From Defluviitaleaceae bacterium (GTDB taxonomy: Bacteria; Bacillota; Clostridia; Lachnospirales; UBA5962), in NCBI GenBank assembly GCA_009780765.1, contig WQZK01000034.1, positions 1 through 12,374 on the forward strand: 12,374 nt of DNA, in the 5' to 3' direction. Below the pieces are notes generated by a model. It worked only from the letters and a program-made list of their open reading frames with translations. It was not told the origin of the DNA and made no database searches. The translations under genes were made by a program, and so were the position numbers. Positions within the stretch are counted from its first letter, which is position 1, and the number at the start of each line of letters is the position of its first letter. Shown here one piece after another: positions 5,578-12,374 of this stretch.

Positions 5578-6576
5578 GTGAAAAGGTTAAGTAAATTTTC
5601 TGTGTTCATTATATCTATTTTGGTGATAATTTTTAATATAACTTTAATTTTTCATCCTGCCGAAATAATTGGAGCCTCTAAAGATGGGCTTTCGCTTTGG
5701 TTTAATAATATATTACCGTCGCTTTTGCCGTTTATGATTGGCGTAAACATTCTTGTAGCACTTGGCAGCGTTAAGCTTATAGCAAAGCTTTTAGAACCAC
5801 TAATGAGGCTATTATTTAAAGTTTCAGGTGCAGGAGCATTTGCTCTAATATGCGGTATGCTTTGTGGCTACCCTATGGGTGCAAAAATAGTTTCTAACCT
5901 TAGAGAAAAAGGCGAAATTACTAAATCTGAAGCACAAAAATTAATTGGATTTACAAATAATTCGGGTCCCATATTTATTTTAGGAACAATTGGAATAGGC
6001 ATATTTGGCTCACGTAGTGCTGGGGTATTTATAATATCAGTGCACTATTTATCAGCAATTATTACAGGGTTAATTCTTAGGTTTTATAAATCTGACCAAA
6101 AACCTATATACAAAAAACCTATAACGCCTACAGAAAAGTTAAATTTCAGCCATATTTTTTCAAAAAACGTAATAAGTTCTATGGAAACCTTAGTTCAAAT
6201 TGGTGGATTTATTATATTATTTTCTGTTTTAGTGAAAGTGTTTGAGCTTTTAGATATTTCTGTGTTTATTTCAAACATTTTAAGCCCATTTTCAGAGCGT
6301 TTCTCAATTGTAGAAAATGTTGTGCAGGGTACAGTTTACGGTGTTCTTGAAATGTCTAATGGCATACGAAGCATATCACAAGGAGGCATTTCAAAACATG
6401 CCTTAATTGCCACTTGCTTGGTAATATCTTTCGGTGGTTTTTCTGTTCATGCACAATCAATAAATTTTATATCAAAAACAGACATAAAAACTTCGCTTTA
6501 CATAGTGTGTAAATTTTTACATGCAACAATAGCCCTAGCTTTAGGACTTTTTATGTACCCATTATTTAGTTTTTAA
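5578..6576 (+). CDS. ylbJ: YlbJ, sporulation integral membrane protein (nucleoside-recognition/Gate family)
   Basis: This is a 332-residue polytopic membrane protein. YlbJ belongs to the nucleoside-recognition (Gate) family and in B. subtilis is made in the mother cell and needed for heat-resistant spores; its transported substrate is not known. It starts with GTG at 5578, which has a GGGGG-type site 9 bases upstream. Hydrophobic spans are seen near 8-28, 45-65, 83-105, 130-165, 207-235 and 285-330. Family sequences include WFNNILPSLLPFMIG, a conserved GMLCGYPMGAKI, and TNNSGPIFILGTIG, with a second related half beginning near residue 200. It is divergent from the division operon and convergent with the coiled-coil gene, 10 bases away. 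It is shorter than the B. subtilis protein of about 400 residues. Confidence 0.92.
   Translation: MKRLSKFSVFIISILVIIFNITLIFHPAEIIGASKDGLSLWFNNILPSLLPFMIGVNILVALGSVKLIAKLLEPLMRLLFKVSGAGAFALICGMLCGYPMGAKIVSNLREKGEITKSEAQKLIGFTNNSGPIFILGTIGIGIFGSRSAGVFIISVHYLSAIITGLILRFYKSDQKPIYKKPITPTEKLNFSHIFSKNVISSMETLVQIGGFIILFSVLVKVFELLDISVFISNILSPFSERFSIVENVVQGTVYGVLEMSNGIRSISQGGISKHALIATCLVISFGGFSVHAQSINFISKTDIKTSLYIVCKFLHATIALALGLFMYPLFSF
5608..5636 (-). promoter_or_regulatory. Possible sigma-A-type promoter for the HlyD-yggS-sepF-yggT-ylmH operon
   Basis: On the minus strand TTAAAA (plus 5631-5636) lies 17 bases before TATAAT (plus 5608-5613). The -10 is consensus and the -35 matches at 4 of 6 positions. 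It lies inside the first codons of ylbJ, so the two transcripts would overlap by tens of bases. In an AT-rich genome such matches occur by chance, hence the modest confidence. Confidence 0.35.
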
Positions 6577-6586
6577 TATCCTGCAA

Positions 6587-7123
6587 TTAACCATTATCTC
6601 TAAGCTCTTGCCTGTTGCTATACAAAGTATCTAAAACTTGAGTGAAATACGTATCTGTTGATTGAAGCTGCTTAGAAATATTTTCAGAAGCCACCCTAAT
6701 CGCATGTTCTCCTTTTGCCAAAATATCGTCAGCATATTCTAAAGAATTTATACGCATGTTTTTAGCGTCATGCTTTGCTTCTTCGATAATCTTTTCAGCT
6801 TCTAAGGTTGCAGTTTTAACAATTTCGTGCTCTGCCGTAAGCTTTGCGGCTCTATTTTCACCATCTTTAACAATTTCTTCGGCATCTTTTTTTGCCTCTT
6901 CAATAATTGCAAGTGCACGCTTTTCAGCATCTCTAAGATACTTATCGCGATTTTCGAAAACTTTTTTTGCCTCTTTAATTTCTTTTGGCATGTTCATTCG
7001 CATTTCGTCGATAATTTCGTAAATCATTTCTTTATCAACGGCAACCTTGCCCATAAGTGGCACGGCTTTGCAACTTTCCAATATGTCTTCAATCTGAATT
7101 AAATAATTGTCAATAGATTCCAT
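6587..7123 (-). CDS. DivIVA-like/ATP synthase b-like coiled-coil protein
   Basis: This is a 178-residue, highly charged, almost wholly helical protein. The first 45 residues (with DNYLIQIEDILESCKAVP) form a small N-terminal region. From about 46 to 135 it is a Glu/Lys/Ala-rich coiled coil with repeated AEK-x-IIEEAK units (AEKRALAIIEEAKKDAEEI; AEKIIEEAKHDAKN), resembling F-type ATPase b subunits and DivIVA/SepIVA-type division proteins. No membrane span is visible. Homologues beside coaD in Clostridia are often labelled ATPase, but no nucleotide-binding motif is present here. It follows coaD by 20 bases with an AGGAGG site 7 bases before the ATG. A polar or septal scaffold role is plausible but is inference. 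Confidence 0.75.
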   Translation of the reverse strand: MESIDNYLIQIEDILESCKAVPLMGKVAVDKEMIYEIIDEMRMNMPKEIKEAKKVFENRDKYLRDAEKRALAIIEEAKKDAEEIVKDGENRAAKLTAEHEIVKTATLEAEKIIEEAKHDAKNMRINSLEYADDILAKGEHAIRVASENISKQLQSTDTYFTQVLDTLYSNRQELRDNG

Positions 7124-7143
7124 GGCAATTCCTCCTGCTTAAA

Positions 7144-7623
7144 TTATATATTAAATTTTCTTTCAAGTTCACGCTTAATAATTTCAGGCACCATACCCGA
7201 ATAATCACCAGAAAACCTAGCAATTTCTTTAACTACGCTTGAGCTTAAAAAAAGATATTCTTTAGATGTTGGTATAAAAAGAGTTTCAATTTCGCCCGAA
7301 AGCTCACGGTTTGTAAGTGCCATTTGAAATTCAAACTCAAAATCGGTTAAAGCTCTAAGCCCTCTAACAATCATTTTTACATTGTTTATTTTAGCAAAAT
7401 CAACCAAAAGACCGGAAAAAGAATCAATCTTAACATTTTCTATATCTTTGGTGATCTCTTTCAAGTGCGAAACACGCTCTGCAACACTAAACATAGAATT
7501 TTTGGCATGATTATCTAAAACCGCAACAATAAGCGTATCAACAATTTTTGCTGCTCTTCTTATTATATCAATATGCCCGTTTGTGGTTGGGTCAAAACTG
7601 CCTGGGTAAACTGCTGTGGTCAT
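7144..7623 (-). CDS. coaD: Phosphopantetheine adenylyltransferase CoaD
   Basis: This 159-residue CoaD transfers an adenylyl group from ATP to 4'-phosphopantetheine, the next-to-last step of coenzyme A synthesis. The nucleotidyltransferase signature YPGSFDPTTNGH is at residues 6-17, with TNGH at 14-17. Other expected residues are Lys41 in NHAKNSMF, the RGLR motif at 87-90, and the ATP-binding LSSSVVKEIA segment at about 126-135. Length and motif order are typical and complete. A GGACG-type site precedes the ATG, and the gene lies four bases after rsmD, the usual rsmD-coaD pair of bacteria. Confidence 0.97.
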   Translation of the reverse strand: MTTAVYPGSFDPTTNGHIDIIRRAAKIVDTLIVAVLDNHAKNSMFSVAERVSHLKEITKDIENVKIDSFSGLLVDFAKINNVKMIVRGLRALTDFEFEFQMALTNRELSGEIETLFIPTSKEYLFLSSSVVKEIARFSGDYSGMVPEIIKRELERKFNI

Positions 7624-7627
7624 TTTT

Positions 7628-8179
7628 TTACGTCCTTTTCTTTAAAAAGTAAATGCTTGTCCTGCCATATTTTTTATTTTTGTAAATTTCAAAAAATTCA
7701 GAGTTTGGCAATTCTTCTTTTGCATCTTGCTCTATAATTACCGTTCCAAAATCGCTTAAAATACTGTGATTATATATCTGTTCAAGCGTTTTATTAATTA
7801 AGTTCTGATTATAAGGCGGGTCTAAAAAAATTATATCAAACTGCTCTTTCAAGACTTTCAGAGCTTCCAAAACATCACGATTTATAACCGAATAGTTTTC
7901 ATGCCCCAAAGCTTTTTTCACATGATTTAAGTTTTTATTTATAAATTTTACATGCTCTAGAGAATTTTCAATAAATGTGCAAAATTTAGCTCCACGGCTT
8001 AAAGCTTCTATACCAATGGCACCGCTCCCGCTAAACAAATCCAAAAAATTAGAATCGTAAATATCGTTTCCAATCATGCTAAAAATTGCACCTTTAGTTT
8101 TGTCAGAAGTTGGGCGAACCTCAAGCCCCACAGGAGCCTCTAGCCTATGATTTCTGCACATTCCAGCTATAACACGCAA
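7628..8179 (-). CDS. rsmD: 16S rRNA (guanine-N2)-methyltransferase RsmD
   Basis: This is a 183-residue RsmD, the SAM-dependent methyltransferase that modifies G966 (E. coli numbering) of 16S rRNA in the assembled small subunit. The RNA-contacting RPTSDKTKGAIFSMI is at 22-36, the SAM motif DLFSGSGAIGIEAL at 47-60, and the catalytic DPPY at 120-123. I place the start at TTG 8179, because the protein then begins LRVIAG as family members do (MRVIAG). The GAGG site (8188-8191) lies 8 bases before that TTG. An in-frame GTG at 8188 overlaps the site and would only add MVV. It leads the rsmD-coaD-coiled-coil operon from its own promoter. Confidence 0.95.
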   Translation of the reverse strand: MRVIAGMCRNHRLEAPVGLEVRPTSDKTKGAIFSMIGNDIYDSNFLDLFSGSGAIGIEALSRGAKFCTFIENSLEHVKFINKNLNHVKKALGHENYSVINRDVLEALKVLKEQFDIIFLDPPYNQNLINKTLEQIYNHSILSDFGTVIIEQDAKEELPNSEFFEIYKNKKYGRTSIYFLKKRT

Positions 8180-8184
8180 AACTA

Positions 8185-8191
8185 CCACCTC
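8185..8191 (-). promoter_or_regulatory. Ribosome-binding site deciding the rsmD start
   Basis: The minus strand reads GAGGTGG with its GAGG core 8 bases before TTG 8179. The alternative GTG at 8188 is part of this same GAGGTGG, so it cannot be served by it. Confidence 0.75.
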
Positions 8192-8199
8192 ATAACATA

Positions 8200-8229
8200 A
8201 TTATACACTAATTCACATGGACAAATCAA
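8200..8229 (-). promoter_or_regulatory. Sigma-A-type promoter for rsmD-coaD-coiled-coil operon
   Basis: On the minus strand TTGATT (plus 8224-8229) lies 18 bases before a consensus TATAAT (plus 8200-8205). It falls in the 57-base gap after recG, so rsmD can be expressed apart from the asp23-fakA-recG operon. No terminator is visible in the gap, so read-through from recG is also possible. Confidence 0.65.
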
Positions 8230-8236
8230 GTGTTTT

Positions 8237-10261
8237 TTAGGATTTAGTTAGCTTGTCCATAAGACTCTTAACAGTTCCCACCAATTTTTCATTACCTTCT
8301 ATACCTTTTAGAGCCATTTCTTTGGCTAGCTCTTGTGCAATTGCTAATTCTTTTGTGTCTTTGTATAAATTACCAATTTTAAGTTCGATAAGCCCGTGTT
8401 GGCGTGTTCCGAAGAAGTCGCCCGTTCCCCTAAGTTTTAAGTCTAGCTCTGATAGTAAAAAGCCATCAGTGGTGTCTACCATAGCTTTTAAACGTTTTTT
8501 TGTTGTTTCTCCCTTAGAGTCTGAAACTAATACACAGTAAGACTGCTTTTTACCACGCCCAACTCGCCCTCTAAGCTGATGAAGCTGCGAAAGCCCAAAC
8601 CTTTCGGCATTTTCTATAACCATAATCGTTGCATTTGGCACGTTTACGCCAACTTCCACAACTGTCGTAGCAACTAGCACAGAAATTTCGTTTCTTGCAA
8701 ACTTGTCCATAATTTCTTCTTTTTCAGATTGTTTCATTCTTCCGTGTAAGCACGCCACAGAGTAGCCATTTAATCCACTTTGCTTGATTTCTTCGGTATA
8801 ATTTAGCACAGATTTTATATTTTCAGTGTCGTTTTCAATACTCGAGCAAATTATATAAGCCTGTGAACCTGCATCAACTTCTTTTTTAATAAACTCAAAA
8901 ATTCTATTGCGATAGCTCGAATTAACTGCAAAAGTTTCGATTTTTTGCCTTCCTGGAGGCATTTCGTTTATTATAGAAATATCTAAATCACCATATAAAA
9001 CAAGTGCCAAAGTTCTTGGAATAGGTGTAGCACTCATAACCAAAACATGAGGAAATTCGCCTTTTTTTGAAAATGTTTTTCGTTGCAACACACCAAAACG
9101 GTGCTGCTCATCAGTAACAACCAACCCTAAATTTTCAAACTCAACCCTATCTTGTATCAATGAGTGTGTGCCAACAATCATCTGTGCATCACCTGAAGCA
9201 ATTTCAGCAAGTGCAAAGTCTTTGTCCTTTTTCTTCATGCTACCAGAAAGCATCACCGTATTAACACCAAGAGGTTTGAAAATTTCTGCAAAACCCTCAA
9301 AGTGCTGCCTTGCCAAAACCTCTGTTGGTGCCATTATAGCCGCCTGATACCCCGATTTTATAGCCAAATATGCGGCAATTAACGAAACAGCGGTTTTGCC
9401 CGAACCAACATCGCCCTGAACCAACCTACACATTGCATGGCCTGCCTTAAAATCGTGTTTAATTTCGGATATAACTTTTTTTTGAGCATTTGTAAGCTCG
9501 TATCCAAAATTTATATTGGTGTCAAAGTTGTTGTTTATAAAGACGCTTGTTGCCTCATCTTTTGAAACGCCCTTGATTTTTAACAGTGCCAAAAGCAAGA
9601 CAAAAAATTCTTCAAAGACAAGCCTTTTTCGTGCCTTAAAAAACGCCTCATTATTTTCTGGGAAATGAATATTTTTAACTGCGTAACTTTTTGCACAAAG
9701 GTCGTATTTTTTTAAAATATCATCGGCTAAAAAGTCTTCATATTCCTCAGAAATTTGATTTAACGAATCTGCAATCGTTTTTCTCAAAAGCTTTTGAGTA
9801 AGACCGTTTGTTGCAGGATATATTGGCACTATTCTAGAGGCATTTAACGATATTTCACTCTCTTTTTCAAAATCTGGCGAAATCATTTGTTTTTTGCCGT
9901 TTTTCTCCGAAACTTTGCCTATAAAAAAATATACATCAGAGCCAGCCTTAAAAGTATTTTTAAGATATGGCTGGTTAAACCACACAATTTCAAGTGTTCC
10001 TGTTTTATCTTTTACAAAGCCTTTGGTGATAATCATGCCCCTTGCTCGCAAAACTTCACATTCTTTGTAAAACGTGGCTTTTATAACATATTTTTCGTCT
10101 AATTCTATCTCAGTTATATCCGTAATTTTGCTTCTATCTTCGTAATCTCTTGGGTAGTGTGTAATTAAATCACCAATTGTATAAATAGAAAGGGCTTTAA
10201 ATGCTAAAGCCCTTGTTTCGCCTATATTTTTAAGTTTTGTGATATTATCATCAAGTTTCAT
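8237..10261 (-). CDS. recG: ATP-dependent DNA helicase RecG
   Basis: This 674-residue RecG remodels stalled replication forks and branched recombination intermediates. The N-terminal wedge/OB-fold region covers about 1-200, with YPRDYEDRS near 36-44 and an OB strand set to about 135. The helicase core carries the Walker A motif GDVGSGKT (283-290), APTEVLA (311-317), the Walker B box DEQH (384-387), SATPIPRT (410-417) and QLRGRVGRG (562-570). The C-terminal RecG block RGTGDFFGTRQHG is at 611-623. The length is usual for the family. The start is an ATG 3 bases after the fakA-type stop, with GGAG upstream inside the end of that gene, so the two are tightly coupled. Confidence 0.98.
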   Translation of the reverse strand: MKLDDNITKLKNIGETRALAFKALSIYTIGDLITHYPRDYEDRSKITDITEIELDEKYVIKATFYKECEVLRARGMIITKGFVKDKTGTLEIVWFNQPYLKNTFKAGSDVYFFIGKVSEKNGKKQMISPDFEKESEISLNASRIVPIYPATNGLTQKLLRKTIADSLNQISEEYEDFLADDILKKYDLCAKSYAVKNIHFPENNEAFFKARKRLVFEEFFVLLLALLKIKGVSKDEATSVFINNNFDTNINFGYELTNAQKKVISEIKHDFKAGHAMCRLVQGDVGSGKTAVSLIAAYLAIKSGYQAAIMAPTEVLARQHFEGFAEIFKPLGVNTVMLSGSMKKKDKDFALAEIASGDAQMIVGTHSLIQDRVEFENLGLVVTDEQHRFGVLQRKTFSKKGEFPHVLVMSATPIPRTLALVLYGDLDISIINEMPPGRQKIETFAVNSSYRNRIFEFIKKEVDAGSQAYIICSSIENDTENIKSVLNYTEEIKQSGLNGYSVACLHGRMKQSEKEEIMDKFARNEISVLVATTVVEVGVNVPNATIMVIENAERFGLSQLHQLRGRVGRGKKQSYCVLVSDSKGETTKKRLKAMVDTTDGFLLSELDLKLRGTGDFFGTRQHGLIELKIGNLYKDTKELAIAQELAKEMALKGIEGNEKLVGTVKSLMDKLTKS

Positions 10262-10263
10262 GT

Positions 10264-11898
10264 TTACTCCAGCGATAATGTATAATAGTAAAGTGCTTGA
10301 CCGCCCTTTATAATTTCAACATCGCAATCTGGATATTTATCCGCCATATAATCTGCGAGTTCTTCGGCAGCTTCTAAAGAAACCTCTTCGCCGTAATAAA
10401 TACTTAAAAAGCTTCCATCACGCTCTTTAAACATAGCATCTATAAGGTTTTTCGACCCTTCGGCAACATCTTTAGAAACGAGCTTTATTTGGCCTTCTAA
10501 CATTAAAAGAATGTCGCCTTCTAAAATTTCATTACCATCAAAATTAGAATCCTTAACAGCGTATGTTACAAACCCTGTTGTGATATTGCCAATAGCCTCT
10601 TCAAAAACCGCAATTCTTTCCTCGATGCTACCAAAAACCGTGTCGTTTACCAAGGCACTAACACCTTGCGGAATAGTTTTTGATTTTATAACGCAAACAT
10701 CTTTTTCTGAAAGACTAGCTGCTTGCTCTGCCGCCAAAATAATGTTTTTATTATTAGGGAAAATAACGATTTTATCAGCATTAACGGCATCTATGGCAGA
10801 AAGAAAATCTTCTGTTGCAGGATTCATGCTCTGCCCGCCCTCAATAACATAATCAACGCCTAAGTCTTTAAAAAACTTTTTAAATCCATCACCCTGAGAA
10901 ACAGCAATAAACCCGATAGCTTTCTTTTCCTTTGATTGCTCTTCTTGTTGGCTTTGCAAAAGACTTTCGTGTTGTTCTTTCATATTATCGATCTTAATGC
11001 TTGATAGCGTACCAATAGTAATTGCACGCTCTAAAACTGCACCGGGATTGTTTGTATGCACATGGATCTTAATAATATCCATATCTGCAACAACAACAAC
11101 CGAATCGCCCATTGTATCTAAGTATTTTTTAAGCTCATCTTCAACTTTTTGTGTTGCATTTTCAGTATTTATAAAAAATTCGGTGCAATATGCAAATTTT
11201 ATGTCTGCATGTGAAAAATTGCTACTATCAAAAGTTGCTGCTGCAGGCTCTTCTGAAGAAGGTGTAACAAGTTCTGCCATCTTTATAGTTTTTGTTTGAT
11301 AACACCCTTCTATAATGCACATAAGCCCCATACCGCCAGCATCAACAACGCCTGCTGCCTTAAGCTCTGGAAGCATGTTTTGCGTTTCTTTAAGTACCTC
11401 GTGCCCTTCTTTTATAACAATTTCAAGAAGTTCATATATGTCGTCCGTTTCAAATGCCGTTTTGATGGCACAATCGCCAATAGCTCTAGCAACGGTTAAA
11501 ACCGTACCCTCTTTAGGTTTCATAACGGCCTTATAGCTCATTTCGGCACCCTCTTTAAGTGCGATTGCAAGGTCCATAGCATTTGCAGCTTCTTTGCCTT
11601 CAAGGCCCTTAGCAAATCCTCTAAAAAGCTGCGACAAAATAACGCCCGAGTTTCCACGAGCACCTCTTAAAGACCCGCTAGAAATAGCCTTTGCAACATC
11701 GTATATATTACCCGTATCAAGCTTATAAGCTTCTTTCGCCGCTCCATAAGTAGTTAAAGACATATTAATGCCCGTATCACCATCAGGAACAGGAAACACG
11801 TTAAGCCCGTCAAGATATGCCCTTTTAACCGAAAGCTCGTTAGATGCCAGTATAATGGCACGCCTAAGAGCGTGACCGTCTATTACTTTCTTAATCAA
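10264..11898 (-). CDS. fakA: DAK2-domain fatty acid kinase, FakA/YloV type
   Basis: This is a 544-residue protein of the YloV/FakA family. FakA is the ATP-binding subunit that phosphorylates fatty acids held on a FakB partner, feeding acyl-phosphate into phospholipid synthesis. The DAK2 domain carries NVFPVPDGDTGINMS (Asn33, Asp39 and Asp41 as nucleotide/Mg ligands) and GARGNSGV at 79-86. The middle domain has a conserved KIHVHTNNPG, and the C-terminal domain starts near KAIGFIAVSQGDGF. The start is TTG 11898, which has AGGGGGA six bases upstream and yields the family-like IKKVIDG N-terminus. An upstream in-frame ATG at 11916 would place that site inside the gene. No fakB is in this window. 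The order asp23-fakA-recG is common in Firmicutes. Confidence 0.93.
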   Translation of the reverse strand: MIKKVIDGHALRRAIILASNELSVKRAYLDGLNVFPVPDGDTGINMSLTTYGAAKEAYKLDTGNIYDVAKAISSGSLRGARGNSGVILSQLFRGFAKGLEGKEAANAMDLAIALKEGAEMSYKAVMKPKEGTVLTVARAIGDCAIKTAFETDDIYELLEIVIKEGHEVLKETQNMLPELKAAGVVDAGGMGLMCIIEGCYQTKTIKMAELVTPSSEEPAAATFDSSNFSHADIKFAYCTEFFINTENATQKVEDELKKYLDTMGDSVVVVADMDIIKIHVHTNNPGAVLERAITIGTLSSIKIDNMKEQHESLLQSQQEEQSKEKKAIGFIAVSQGDGFKKFFKDLGVDYVIEGGQSMNPATEDFLSAIDAVNADKIVIFPNNKNIILAAEQAASLSEKDVCVIKSKTIPQGVSALVNDTVFGSIEERIAVFEEAIGNITTGFVTYAVKDSNFDGNEILEGDILLMLEGQIKLVSKDVAEGSKNLIDAMFKERDGSFLSIYYGEEVSLEAAEELADYMADKYPDCDVEIIKGGQALYYYTLSLE

Positions 11899-11904
11899 GA
11901 TAAA

Positions 11905-11911
11905 TCCCCCT
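11905..11911 (-). promoter_or_regulatory. Ribosome-binding site deciding the fakA start (TTG)
   Basis: AGGGGGA is followed by TTTATC and then TTG at 11898. The in-frame ATG at 11916 has only a weak upstream match. Confidence 0.75.
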
Positions 11912-11935
11912 ACCATTTACCACTTGCCATCTGTA

Positions 11936-12292
11936 TTAATTATTTACTCTAATACCTTCAACAAATATATTAACCTCTGTAACTGAAATACCTGCATACT
12001 CTTCAACTCTATATTTAACCGTGTTTATAAGAGTGTCTGCAATGGCAGAAATATTTGTGCCGTATTCAACTATTATGTGCAAATCAATAATACAATCTGT
12101 TTCTGTAATATTAAGCTTAACGCCTTTTGTAAGGCTTTCTATTTTCAAAAGTTTAGTAATTCCATCTTTAACATTTTTAGCTGCCATACCAACAATGCCG
12201 TAACAATCCATTGCTGCAAGCCCTGCAATACGGGCAATAACCTCGTTTTCTATAAAAATGCTACCATATTCGTTTGAAGTTTTAGACAACAT
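11936..12292 (-). CDS. Asp23/Gls24 family protein (YloU type)
   Basis: This is a 118-residue Asp23/Gls24-family protein, equivalent by position to B. subtilis YloU. The conserved N-terminal stretch GSIFIENEVIARIAG (10-24) continues into AAMDCYGIVGM. The core strand pattern DLHIIVEYGTNISAIA (70-85) is followed by VRINV-like repeats ending VNIFVEGIRVNN. Family members are small cytosolic or membrane-linked proteins tied to envelope stress; the exact role of YloU is not established. A strong AAAGGAGG site precedes the ATG. It leads the asp23-fakA-recG operon, 37 bases upstream of the fakA-type start. It may act with the next gene, since the pair is conserved. Confidence 0.9.
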   Translation of the reverse strand: MLSKTSNEYGSIFIENEVIARIAGLAAMDCYGIVGMAAKNVKDGITKLLKIESLTKGVKLNITETDCIIDLHIIVEYGTNISAIADTLINTVKYRVEEYAGISVTEVNIFVEGIRVNN

Positions 12293-12333
12293 GATAGTGC
12301 CTCCTTTAAATTTACTTTTCTCTATACTCTATA

Positions 12334-12362
12334 TTATACACATTTTTAATTATTTAGTCAAA
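12334..12362 (-). promoter_or_regulatory. Sigma-A-type promoter for asp23-fakA-recG
   Basis: On the minus strand TTGACT (plus 12357-12362) lies 17 bases before TATAAT (plus 12334-12339). Both boxes are near consensus at ideal spacing, with AT-rich DNA upstream. Transcription should begin about 12327, giving a leader of about 35 bases before the ATG of asp23. Confidence 0.85.
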
Positions 12363-12374
12363 TTTATAATTATA

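Noticed and set aside
6532..6551. Small hairpin with CCTA/TAGG followed by TTTTT inside the end of ylbJ as a terminator
   Set aside because: The stem is only four weak pairs and lies inside coding sequence, so it is too unstable to support.
12365..12370. Plus-strand TATAAT at the right edge as a divergent promoter for an outside gene such as rpmB
   Set aside because: The matching -35 region is poor, and AT-rich DNA produces this hexamer by chance; the downstream gene is outside the window.

Overview
The window looks like chromosomal DNA of a low-GC, endospore-forming Clostridia-type Firmicute. It is AT-rich with strong AGGAGG-type ribosome sites and several GTG or TTG starts. It carries sporulation genes (GerW/YtfJ, YlbJ) and the Firmicute ylm division cluster (yggS/ylmE, sepF, yggT/ylmG, ylmH). 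The combination with asp23-fakA-recG-rsmD-coaD and a coiled-coil protein beside ylbJ suggests a Lachnospirales-like genome, but that placement is inference from gene order.

Layout, left to right. (1) Plus strand, 2-1426: the tail of a DUF2953-type gene overlaps gerW. Next comes a zinc-ribbon/YIP1-like membrane protein with its own sigma-A-type promoter and a hairpin in its leader. A two-way terminator (1446-1477) closes this block against the convergent operon. (2) Minus strand, 5526 down to 1479: an operon of a HlyD-like membrane protein, yggS, sepF, yggT and ylmH. A 113-bp, multi-hairpin, GC-rich element (3881-3993) sits between the HlyD-like gene and yggS. (3) Plus strand, 5578-6576: ylbJ, divergent from the operon. 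Its best promoter match is of sporulation sigma-E type and overlaps the start of the HlyD-like gene. (4) Minus strand, 8179 down to 6587: rsmD, coaD and a DivIVA-like coiled-coil gene, behind a sigma-A-type promoter. (5) Minus strand, 12292 down to 8237: asp23 (YloU), a fakA-type DAK2 gene and recG, behind a near-consensus sigma-A promoter at 12334-12362.

Functionally the region mixes housekeeping (CoA synthesis, 16S rRNA methylation, fork restart, fatty-acid phosphorylation, PLP homeostasis, ribosome rescue), cell division (SepF, YggT, coiled-coil protein) and sporulation (GerW, YlbJ). Most genes belong to well-known families. The parts least explained by known annotation are the structured element at 3881-3993, the HlyD-like protein heading the division operon, the zinc-ribbon membrane protein, and the overlapping divergent control region at about 5523-5636. 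I found no phage, IS element, CRISPR array, tRNA or rRNA. No gap without a gene exceeds about 130 bases.
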